Source: Lytechinus variegatus (taxonomy: Eukaryota > Echinodermata > Echinoidea > Temnopleuroida > Toxopneustidae). From it: DNA of 64,000 bases. Positions 36,601-46,991 of this stretch are shown piece after piece (position 1 is the stretch's first letter; every line of letters begins with the position of its first letter). The DNA lies in the NCBI RefSeq assembly GCF_018143015.1, contig NC_054741.1, positions 55,939,048-56,003,047 of the forward strand. Direction: 5' to 3'. The notes under the pieces are model-generated. The model saw only the letters and a list, made by a program, of their open reading frames with translations, did not search any database and was not told the origin of the DNA. The translations under genes were made by a program, and so were the position numbers.

Positions 36601-39600
36601 AAACCACTAAATACACACCTGTGAGAGGAGAGGTATGATCGTGACCCCAGCATGACCACCTATGACTGGGACATTAACTGTAGAGACATCCAGACTCTTG
36701 GCTTGGGCAACAAACGTATTGGCACGCACCACATCCAGCGTGGTCACACCAAAGATTTTGGAAGGGTCGTAGCAACCAGCTTGCTTGTAAACCTCTGATG
36801 CTATCGGGACTGTTGAATTAACCTACAGTGTAAGAAAAAAAAAGGAAACAAACTGAATATTCTGTCTATTTTTCCTTCTAATAGTCAGCATTACAATGAT
36901 TTTTTCCATAAATTCAAGCCAGATATAATGTAAAAAGCTTACTTCTTTTTATGTCCCCCCCCCACTAGATGACCTCCCTGTATTTGTATGACAAGCCACT
37001 TCACTGGACTTCTGTTCTGGAGGTTACTCCTTAATGTCTTGGGGGGGGGGGAAGAATACAACTGTCTAGAACTGCTACAAGGCTGTATAAAACTTGTCAC
37101 AGGACATATTGCTACAATGCAAGTTCAAATCGTCAGTGTTCAAGGGGAAAAGTCACAAACTTAACAAGCACAATCTTATTTTTCCAGTCCAAATCACCTG
37201 TTTACACATAGCCTACACTTTTTCTGAATAAAACGCAAACATGGGTGAATCATCCATGGCGGACACGATACCAGCAGGGTGCTACATAAGCACTTGCTCG
37301 ATTGCCTGGGGCAAGTAACAGTGTCGGGCAAGTGTTTTGAAGTAAAGACCAAAACTACTTGCCCAAATTGAGCAAACAAAATTCTCACAGTAGAATGACC
37401 AAAATTAGGATCGATATTATATGATACTGACCCTAATTTTGGTCATGGCAGATACATGTAGATAGGTTCATGTCAAAAGAGAGAAAACAGTCGATGGTTT
37501 ATAAAACCACAAAACTTTCTTTTGAAGAGATAAAACCTTTTTTTTTAGGATATTTTTGGGGCAAGTGAAATAAAGTTTTGGGCAAGTATATTTCATATAT
37601 TTGAAATTTTACTTGCCCGACTGGGCAAGTGCTTCTAAAAGGTTATGTAGCACCCTGGATACCAGCAATATTGTGAAATTACAGGTGGTAATAAATAAAT
37701 ATACATCAAGAAGCTCTGATACCGTCTTGACAAACATGCCAAGAACAATCTAATTTTCCCAGTCTAAATCACCTGTCATAGCTTTCTCTTTTTCTGAATA
37801 AAACACAAACATGGTTGAATCATCCATATGGGGACAAGATACCTGCAATATTATCAAATTACAGCAGGTGATAATTAAATTTACAATTACATCAAGAAAC
37901 CCTAATACCATCTTGACTTACTGGATTGGTGATGATTCCAAGCATAGCTTGAGGACAAGTTTCCGCCGCTGCCTTGCACAAATCCCTCACAATAGATGCA
38001 TTCGTACTGAACAGGTCATCACGGCTCATGCCTACAAAACAATAAAATAAAGTTAGAAGGATAATTCATTTCAATTATTCGGGGTTGCCAACACTGGATA
38101 GCTAACTCCAATAGGCCAATGATAAAATTTCAGGGAATAATTTTCCTGGCATTGCATCGCCATTTGCTCCATATTTTTGAAAGACTGCTATGCAATAAGT
38201 CTGTTGTATAGCATATTTTTACATAGGACTGTACATTACTTAGTTGCGAGCTTTTCTCTTATGACCAAAAATGCTATTCAAATATAGCAAAATTATTCCC
38301 TGTAATTTAGGAGTTAAAACGAGTTAGATCAATAGAAATGCATGGAAATGAATTTAGGGTGAGAAAGGACCAAAATGAGTGAGGCTCGCCGGGTGCTCTC
38401 TGCCCCCACTCTGCCCGTCTGTCAGTAAAGTAAACAAATAATTACACCTGCAGTTACCCTTGCGATGGACCCGTCTACAGTACAATGTAGTTCATGGCAT
38501 ACAACAAGATATGCACTTTCCATCTGAATCATTTTAACTTAAATGGCAATAATAGACAGGTCTTCTATTTTCTTTTTTCCTTCTTTGTCTTGTCTAGTAA
38601 CCTGTTTTTCGTACCACTTTTCGTTATCGTCTTTGTGCAGTTCTGTTACTTTCTCCAAGCTCAGCTCTATTTCTTTCCAGCTGTTAATGATTGCGCATAT
38701 TTTTAGGGGCCATTCCAAGTTTTTATTTTACTTTTATAGGTCCATCCACTTTACACTCAAGGTTGTATTTTTTTTCTATACTTATTATTATCATTTATAC
38801 TATTTCTAGATGAGTTTTATACCGGTATCGTGCTTTGTATTTTGGTTGATATGTGGAAAATAAATGATAGGAAAATGAAATTATTTATTTTATTTCCTAC
38901 AAAGTATTTATCAATTTTTTAGAATACATGGTCACTATTCATAAAAAAAATGTGAAGGCATCTTTTAGGCTAATATCTATATATTCAATTGCCCTTTAAG
39001 TTTAACATTACAACACTTTGAAACCTGATGATATGGCACAACTCTATATTCATTTTCATACTTAACCGACTTTACCCTATGCAAGAGACAACTTGGGAAA
39101 TTTTTGGTGGAATTTATCCAAAAAGCAGATCATATTCAACATGAATGACTTGAAAATTACATACTTGTGAAGTATGCACTATGCAGCATGCATGCATGAT
39201 GAGACAGACAGGGATAGACACATGTGGGTCAGTAGGAAGATATGGAGGCTGGCTCTTGAAATGTAATATGATAAGACCACAAAGAGATCAGAGGTGAGGG
39301 AAGGGTTAAGTGGTATACATGCAGTAACTGATGCTATCTTTACAGTTCTTTTTTAGCAAAGAGCATAGAGGACTAAACATAACTGACATTCTTGCACTGA
39401 GAGACAAAGAGAACACTGAACAGGAGATTGAGAGTAGAATAACTACTGGGAATGCAAAAATATCTTCATCATTTATACAACTCACACAAAGATTTTTTTC
39501 ATTTGATTGGTTGATAGCCATTCAATATTTGATCCAATATTTTGTGCTGCATGCAAATTTTACTTTCCCATTTTAATTTTCCATAGCACGGCGACCGTGC

Positions 39601-42600
39601 ATTTTTAATTTTTACATTGCACAGTTGAGCTCTCTCCCTCAGTGTGTACGGGTGAGCATGCGTGTGTGTATGTACATTTTGTATGTGTGTGCATTTGCGC
39701 GCATCAACAAGGCTGACTGTGTGCACTTAAATCCAGGAGTCAAAGTGCATCACAAAATAAAAACAATTTGACTACTTATACACATGGGGAAAAATAACTT
39801 GAAAAGTAATCATGTATTGTTATCAGAGAAAACAAGTTGCTGAATAAAGGCTAATATATTAAATTCTACCTGTTTTTTTTTTTATTATGTCAGATAACAC
39901 GATAGTCGTATTTTATAAACTTCATTTGTCCATTTTGCAACCTACCCACTTTTGTTGAGCCTCTGTTCAATCAATTGCACTCGGCCCAACGAGTGGATTG
40001 AACAGAGCCTATCCTCGGGTGAGGAAAAATCGCATAATGAATATGTGCATGCATCGTTTGTATAATGATATAGGGGGTAGGACCTTATATAAGCTTGTAA
40101 CCGATTTTGCAATCGGCAACCGATTCCATTCGATGTCACCACAATCGGCGATCACTTGCCGATCTTCAATCATGCCCCTTGAAGGAAAAATCGAAAATAA
40201 AAAATCAGCGTAGATCTAGTTACAGTGCGTGATTGTTCAGAACATATTTCAAGATTGTTTTTGAGGTGCTAGCTATTTAGAGGTCGCATTATTCAGGGAG
40301 AAAGACGCAGTATTATCTCTGACGATGTTTAAGACGATAGATATCTTCTCTTCCAACTCGTGGTGATAGCGGATGCCGCCATGAAATTTTTAAAGGTTGT
40401 ATTACTGACGAAGATCACTGCGCTACTCTCTCACATCGTTTATGATGATATAAATCTTCTCTTCAACCTCGTGGTGATAGCGGACCCTGCCGTGAACTTC
40501 TAAAAGTCGTACTATCGACTGAGCTCATTGCGTTACTCTCTTACATCGTTGAGGATGATATACAGTCTACATGTATTTTTAACCTCATGGTAATAGCGGA
40601 CGCCGCCCTGAACTTTGAAAGGTCGTATTACCGACGGAGCTCACTGCGCTACTCTCTTACCCTCTTTATGATGCTAGACATCTTCTCTTCAACCTCGTGG
40701 TGATAGCGGACCCCGCCGTGAACTAAAAGTCGTACTATCGACGGAGCTCATTGCGTTACTCTCTTACATCGTTTATGACGATATACATCTTCTCAACCTC
40801 AATGATATATTTGTCTTTGCAACTTCGTCGGGAGATGCTTCTTTTATATTTCTTCTTAGATATCAAAAGTTCATTTCTCAAGATAGTAATAAATTGATTT
40901 GAAAACGCTAGCTACCCAAAACATTTTAATAACATATTTCAAATCATCGTGCGTGCTTGCGTCTTCTACTACATTTTAATTGCACTTGCGACTTTAAGAT
41001 GATGCGTCGTACGAGATCAAGAGATCATTCCAATAATTCTAAATCGTTATCACCTAAAAATACATGTACTTATAAAAGATGTCCCGCCGATCATTCATTA
41101 ACCTGTGATCTATGAGAAATATTTTCATTTTATTTTCCTTTGCGCCTTTGCTCGGAAGATGCGTCTTTCGTTTATCTTTCTAATAAAAATCACTCTTTTT
41201 TTTAAAGCAATAACACCTCAAAACCCCTTTAAAACATGTTCCAAACGATCGCGCATGTTGGCGACTTCCATTCCAATACATTCGTCTTTGTGACTTTGTC
41301 AGGAAGATGCGCGCGACCGCGAACAAAATTTTGATGTATTCCTTTGTTTTTAAACATCGCCGATTCGATTTTCGATTCGATTTCGATTTTAGAAGCTTAA
41401 CTGCCGATCCGATATTCGATCTTATTTTTGAGGTTTCTATAAAGCTACATTTTTAACTTTGAGAAAGTATTGTTTACCTGGCTTCCTAGGGACACCAGCT
41501 GGTATAAGAACAACATCACTTCCTTTGAGAGCATCACCGAGTTGGTCATTGCCTAGGTAACCTGTAACATTGGCCCTGGTCTCAATGTGGCTAAGATCTG
41601 CAGCAACGCCTGGTGTGTGTGCAATATCATACAGAGCCAACTGGCTGATCAAGGGACTCTCCTTCAAAAGCAGTGATAGTGGTTGACCGATTCCTCCAGA
41701 TGCACCTAGCACAGCTACTTTAGAGTCGGCCTGGAAAAAAAAAGAAACACAAGCAGATAATGGCTGAAAGTTCATCTACCTCTGACTATTTGATCTGTTT
41801 TTCCCCACTATCACTCACTATCCCTCACTATCTTAATAAACTTTGTTGTGTGGCAAAATAGCCAAAATTAAAAATCTATGCAGCCAGGGTTTCTCCAAGC
41901 ATAGTACGAATTATCATAGAGTCTTGCCTGCATTACACAATTCAATCTACATTCCATTCCTTGTTTTTATTTGGCAATAAGTCATGAAAGCAGGAGTGTA
42001 GCAGGAGTGCTAACCTTGAAAACAACTAAGACAAATGTCTTTTTTTTTCAAACAGATGAGAAAAAAAATCATTTTAATTAAATCCTAAGTTTGTTGACCT
42101 CAAAATGACATTTGACAACTGACCTGATATTATATTCATCCATTTTCCAATACCTGGCAATTATTATATATGAAAATTGTCATTCTATCATTCACACCCA
42201 AGTATATAGGGTAAGGAAAATATATTCTGTTTAGTGAAAGATGATAAAGGGAAATGTTTATAACAATGATAGATTGGGAATATCTATTATCATACTGTAG
42301 TGTTCCTACCTGCTACCAATTCAGCAGCCAAAGAACAAAATAAAGTTTTAAAAACATTCTAAAATGAGTTCAGTTCCTCAGATTTGGAACTTGGAATCTA
42401 TATTGGGCAATAACCTTCTTTTTTTTTTTTAATAATGGGAGGGTTCAGGATTGTGTCAGATGGCATTACACAGGGCTCCACACTAACCCATTTTTTCTGC
42501 TGGTCCAAACCTTTTCATGTCGGACCAGTAGATACCCAGTTTTTCAAATTTTTACTGGTCCAAACCTAAAATCTACTGGTCCCAAAAAATAAAGAAAACA

Positions 42601-45600
42601 TTAAAACAAGGCACAAGTTTATTTTTCTAGCCTTTCGTTAACCCCCCCCCCAAATAAAATGAAGGAATGAAGGACAAAAAGAAAGCAAGACAGAAACGAA
42701 GAAGGAAAGAAAGGAAGGAAGGAAGGAGTGAAGGAAGGGGTGAAGGAAGGAAGACAGAAACGAAGAAGGAAAGAAAGAAAGAAAGAAAGAAAGGAAGGAA
42801 GGGGTGAAGGAAGGAAGGAAAAGAAAGAATAAGAGAAAGGAAGGAAAGAAGCAAGGAATGAAAGAAAGAAAGAATAAAAAAGGAAGGAAGAAAAAAGGTA
42901 AAGAAAGGATAGATGTGAGGAAAAAAAGAACTAAAGAAGCAAAGGATGGAATGAAGGAGCAAAAATAAGAAAGAAAGAAAGAAAGAAAGAAGGGAAGAAA
43001 TGAAGCAAGTAATTCAGAAAGAAAAGGAGAGATGGAAAGAAGGACAGAAGAAAGAAAGAGAGGAAGGAAGGATAGAAAGAAGGAAGAAAAGAATTTAGGA
43101 AGAAATAAAGGAAAGGTAAAATGATCTATAGAAAGAAAGAAATAAAGGAAGGAAAGAAGCCAGCAATATAAAAAAAAGAAAAGGTAAAAGAATACATGAA
43201 AGGAAGAAAAAAAGAAAGACTGAGAGACAAAGAAAGGAAGTAATACAAAAAAGGTAAATAAATGATGGAAGGAAGAAATAAAGAAAGTAAGTAACGAAGA
43301 ATGAAGGAAAGAAATGGGTAAAAGGAAGGAAGAAAGGAAGAAGAGATGAATATACGATGGATGGACTCAAGAATCAAAGAAATAAAAATATCAAAAAGAA
43401 AGGAAGGAAGAAAGGAAGGAAGAAAGGAAGGAAGAAAGAAAGAAAGAAAAAGAAAGAAAGAGAAAAAAATAGAGAAAAATATTTTTTAAAAGGATAGAAA
43501 GAATGAAAGAACGAATAAAGAAAAAAGGGAAAATAAAAAAGAAAGACAGTAACAAAAAAATGAAAGAAGAGAGGGAAGAAACAAAGAAAGATTGAAAAGA
43601 AAGAAGGAAAGAAAGATAGGAAGAAAACAGAGGAAGAAAGCTAAAACTATCATCATAAATAATTCATCAATTTCTTTTTGGCTCAATTAAAATAGCTACG
43701 AAAGAAAGTCAGAAACCAAGTGTATCAACACACACATAAATGCATATGTGGGGCTCATTATGTATTCAGACGATATCGCCCAAAACCCGATCTGTTTGAA
43801 CCAAACAGAAGTGAAAATTTATCCTTTTACTGCTTACAAATGACAGAGTTACTCCAATTTTTAGGAAATATGGACATCATAAGAGCCTTTCATGAGTATG
43901 AACCGTGAATTTTGACAGTTCTGTGAGAGATTTCTGCCAGAGTTTAGCCAAGCTTCGTTCGTGCAGCCAGTAGAAAATTTACCACGTAGGTTGTGTGGCT
44001 GGCTACATGTATGGTAGTGGATCGTATTACCGAACACTTTTCATGAATTCAATCATTTCAAAAATATTATTCTCATAAAATTCACCAGACTTTCACCATA
44101 ATTACACAATTACCTACAAAATATAAATATGTAAAAAATTTGCCGAAATCGTTTTTTCCTTTTGATGATATTAGCTTCCAATCGGACCCCTCTTCGGATG
44201 TGAAATATTTTGGTCACCTGAAAAAGGTGTCGTATTACCGAACGTGTGTTTTCAATGGGAAAAGTTGAGAAATCAACAAAATCACTGATGAGCTATTTTG
44301 ACCATATTTTATTTTTTTTTAGAATATTAAGACTTTGAAAATGTGTTTTGACCATTTTTCATCATCTTTCTATTCAAGTTCTCTTTGGAAGGATGTTGCA
44401 AAGAATTGAGCGTTTGAAATTATTTTCTGACGCATACGATGCGCACGTTCGGTAATACAAGGCCGGTCGGTAATACAACCACTCACTACTCTAGTAGCAA
44501 TTATGTGCGATTCATTCTGTGTGTATTCTGTGTGTGGATGACAGAATTTATCGGGGGGAAATGGTTTGCAGCAAATTTGATCATTTCTGGAAAAGTTATT
44601 GGTCCAACAATGGTTTTTATTACTGGTCATGTCGGACCCTTAAAATCTTGCTATTTTTGGAAAAATTACTGGCCAGACAATGATATTTTTTACTGGTCAT
44701 GTCGGACCAGTAAATCTTCCTATTTCTGAAAATCTACCGGCCCGACATCGATTTTTACCGGTCTGGGACCGTTGGACCGCCGCTAGTATCGAGCCCTGCA
44801 TTACATAACTTCATGAATGCAACATTTTGTAAACAGTTTTAATGTAAATACGAGAGTTTTGGACCAAAACATTGGAAACTAATGCTCCCAAATAGTTATT
44901 TGTAAAGGTAATTTTAGATTGATCAAATTCTGAAAATCAATCAAATTTTGTATCACTTTATTCAAAACCAGAGTGGAGAACTACAATGTAGTCATCCTTT
45001 AACTTGATTTTATATACATTCCATCCAATTTTCCTTGCTTCTTTTTCTTCCCTTTTCTCCTTTACTTTTGAGTGAAAGATAAGCTTCCACTCCTCTTCTT
45101 TCTTCCCCTTATTTTTGTCGCCCCCCCCTTCATTCTCTAGTTTCTCTTCCTCATCCTTTTTTCTCCTCTGAATTCTCCTTCATCTTCAGGAGTCGACCGT
45201 GCAAAACGAGGGAAACACTGGGGTAGATTGGGGTCTCAAACGTAATCTTAATAAAATGTGGGAATAGAAATTAAGCTCTTACCATATGGATGAAGATCTT
45301 TCTTGACACACGAATCCTGACATCTAATCACAGAGCCCGGGGGGGGGGCCACTTACATTGATGAGTGGATACCATGCGCGACCAAAAAAACACGTAAAAA
45401 GGATGTCCTTTTCACGATAGGGCACGTTACGTACGTAACGTGATAAGGGTGTCAAAAACACAAAAATAATGAAAAAAGGGTATCTATTTCGCTAGGAAAA
45501 TTACGTGTTAAGGGTCGAATTTGCGGGGATGATAAAACAAAATTAAAATGTTTTATAAAGGATGTCCTTTTGCCCCAACACTACGTGTTTAGAGTCCTAT

Positions 45601-46376
45601 TTGCGTGAGGTGTAGAAGGTGGGGTCGTACTAAACCAAATAAGGTAAAGCCGACGACCGAAGGACCCGTAACAATAAAACATTCCTGTACTTGTTTAGGG
45701 GTTCATTTCAGGGAATATTTGCCAAGAGTATCGTTTTGTTTCCAATACTTAGTACTTGTTAAGGGGTGCATTTTCAGAATATGGAAATTACGTGTTTTTA
45801 GGGTGCTTTTCGATACCCCATGGTTGCGCATGGTATCCACTCGTGAATGGAAGTGGCCCCCCCCCCCCCTGGTCACAGAGTGGGACCTCAAAAAACGAGA
45901 AGTTCTGCCACGCCCACGATACCTTTCCTTCTTTCAAAATTCATAACAAAAATTTAAAAAAGGACAAAAATGAAAATGGCTGATCGAGACAGAGGGCTAT
46001 ATATCTAGTCTATTTTTTTTTTGAGGTTCCACTCTGTGCCTCGATGTCAAGATTTGTGAGTCACGATAAATAGACCTTCATCCATACATTTCCACATTTT
46101 ACTGAGACCCCAATCTACCCCAGTCCCGTGACGTCCCCGGGCCGGGGGCTCGCGGGATGCGGAACTCTACCGCCTGAACCGGTACCTTTAGGCCGGTATG
46201 GTACATGGCCACGCCACGCAAGCGGCTCATGATCAAGTTACCGGCGCGGCACGATTGTGTTGTTCTCAAATCTCATGACATACCTCCATCCAGTTCATAT
46301 TTACCTGACACGAAGTTGAGAAACTCTTCATCAATTGTGCCCCCAAGAGACACCTCTGAATTCCGTTTTTCAACAT
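33666..46376 (-). CDS. MDH2: Mitochondrial malate dehydrogenase
   Basis: The enzyme converts L-malate and NAD+ to oxaloacetate and NADH in the mitochondrial matrix (TCA cycle, malate-aspartate shuttle). Eight exons, in gene order: 46376-46305, 41730-41478, 38031-37922, 36822-36619, 35938-35840, 34942-34892, 34607-34506, 33788-33666; 1014 nt encode 337 residues, against 338 in human. Exon 1 is a 24-residue presequence ending MKSFSTSCQ, basic and hydroxylated like human ..RSFSTSAQ, which fixes the start. The NAD-binding Rossmann loop is GASGGIGQ (33-40). Substrate arginines are in PRKPGMSRDD, NPVNSTVPI is present, and the catalytic pair is D175 (LDVVRANTF) and H202 (VIGGHAG). The C-terminus ends KKGEDFVA. 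Intron 1 (~4.6 kb) carries a 2.3 kb hAT-like element and a nested pair of transposons. MDH2 is head-to-head with STYXL1. Confidence 0.98.
35998..36273 (-). mobile_element. Single-unit copy of the DR1-bearing tandem-core element
   Basis: This is the reverse complement of the head and one unit of the 8299-9560 element, ending TCGCAGGTGAGAC on the + strand. It includes the CCGCCGCCGTC block and a perfect DR1 (TGACCTTTGACCT, 36060-36072). It lies in MDH2 intron 4. Confidence 0.75.
37163..37918. repeat. Tandem duplication of ~180 bp in MDH2 intron 3, one copy interrupted
   Basis: The text CCAGTC.AAATCACCTGT..TTTTTCTGAATAAAAC occurs in both copies (from about 37163 and 37736). The first copy is split by the hAT-like element at 37275-37657; removing it and its duplicated target leaves ~180-bp units. 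The second unit abuts the exon 3 donor. Confidence 0.7.
37275..37657. mobile_element. hAT-like MITE with 8-bp target duplication
   Basis: The termini CAGGGTGCTACATAA and TTATGTAGCACCCTG are perfect inverted repeats. They are flanked by GATACCAG at 37267-37274 and 37658-37665. CAGGG ends with an 8-bp duplication are diagnostic of hAT. The interior repeats GGGCAAGTG words and has no transposase. Confidence 0.88.
39958..40008. repeat. Short palindromic hairpin in MDH2 intron 2
   Basis: CTCTGTTCAATC..GATTGAACAGAG enclose an inner CACTCGG..CGAGTG pair. Together they form an imperfect stem of about 20 bp. Confidence 0.6.
40262..40800. repeat. ~111-bp tandem repeat with alternating (dimeric) units
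   Basis: Units of ~107-116 bp recur about five times. Marker words alternate: TGCGCTACTCTC at about 40419 and 40645, TGCGTTACTCTC at 40529 and 40752; likewise GTCGTATTACCGAC against GTCGTACTATCGAC. The shared core is ACCTCGTGGTGATAGCGGA. Diverged pieces with GCGACTT and GGAAGATGCG words continue to about 41330. It is in MDH2 intron 2. Confidence 0.75.
42471..44797. mobile_element. hAT-like element, 2.3 kb, 8-bp target duplication
   Basis: The ends CAGGGCTCCACACTA and (inverted) AGGGCTCGATACTAGC are flanked by GCATTACA at 42463-42470 and 44798-44805. Subterminal regions repeat TTACTGGTC..GTCGGACCAGTA words in both orientations. The middle is a ~1 kb purine tract plus a module with GTATTACCGAAC words. 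No transposase is seen, so it is non-autonomous. It is in MDH2 intron 1. Confidence 0.8.
42655..43640 (+). repeat. ~1 kb polypurine tract (GGAA/GAAA)n
   Basis: The + strand is almost uninterrupted A and G in GAAGGAAGG and GAAAGAAA units. Long open frames on the - strand (rich in FLPSF and FFLSF) are repeat products. The MDH2 transcript therefore contains ~1 kb of C/U. Confidence 0.92.
45217..46124. mobile_element. TIR element (ACTGGGGTAGATTGGGGTCT ends) carrying a nested insertion
   Basis: ACTGGGGTAGATTGGGGTCT (then CA) at the left recurs inverted at the right (TGAGACCCCAATCTACCCCA then GT). The inner arms also pair (TGACATC..CACAGAGTGG.ACCTC on both sides), so the original was a long-armed palindromic element. 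It was later split by the insertion at 45336-45872. Confidence 0.75.
45336..45872. mobile_element. hAT-like CCCGGGG element, copy 2, nested
   Basis: The ends CCCGGGGGG..CCACTTACATTG and (inverted) CCAGGGGG..CCACTTCCATTC are flanked by the 8-bp duplication TCACAGAG (45328-45335, 45873-45880). The subterminal text GAGTGGATACCATGCGC is inverted at both ends. Length is 537 bp and it is non-coding. Confidence 0.85.
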
Positions 46377-46991
46377 GATGAATAATATTTTCAACTAGTT
46401 TTCCTCAAAGAAATTCCGAGAATGAGTTCTCTCTGACTCTGTTCGTGCTCCGTGTGACGTAAAGAGAAGGGTAAAGGTTAATCGATTGACGATCGCTAGA
46501 TATATAGACGCAAGTGACATGCTTGTATTCGGAATATAGAAGAAGATTTTGTTTACGCTGTTTTTAAAATGCCTTTTTTTTAGGATGGGATTGTAAATAT
46601 ATGTCTAAGGAACTATAATAATATTTCATTTAATATCCAAATGTGAAATGATTACAATGTGCATTGAACAATAAAAAAAAATAGAAACGACTGTTGCTCT
46701 CTCAGAATTTCTGCACAGCTGACATTAGAGACAAAAGTACATTCTTTATTGTTAGGTATTCACGTGAATAAACGATCGCGACGTGTGTTGTAGACATATA
46801 ATATGGTATTTTACCAGTCCAATTTGCTACCTGCAAACAAATATGGGAGGAGCTCACATGTTAGCCTTAGCAACGCACGCTATGCAATTCGGTGTGACTT
46901 GAAAAGCGAAACTCTGAGTCTAGCTCTCTGTCGATGTCGTCTTCTCTACCTCAGATTTTCTACCTAGTAAGAATTTTGCTCATGAATTAAG
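46377..46991. promoter_or_regulatory. Bidirectional MDH2/STYXL1 promoter region
   Basis: This is the 615 bp between the divergent start codons. Visible words include TGACGTAA (CRE/ATF-like, 46455-46462), CCAAT (46819-46823) and CAACGCACGC near the STYXL1 side; there is no obvious TATA for either gene. The pair is also head-to-head in human. Shared regulation is inferred from layout. Confidence 0.6.

Noticed and set aside
42627-43686. Long open frames rich in Phe, Leu, Ser and Pro on the - strand
   Set aside because: They are translations of the (GGAA/GAAA)n tract and have no protein-like pattern.
46143-46233. Alternative MDH2 exon 1 on the - strand starting [15 protein letters not shown]
   Set aside because: The exon at 46376-46305 encodes a presequence ending SFSTSCQ that matches known MDH2 leaders, joins in frame and has a proper donor.
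46853-46885. RFX X-box (ciliary promoter motif) near STYXL1
   Set aside because: TTAGCCTTAGCAAC resembles an X-box but breaks the consensus in the left half-site.
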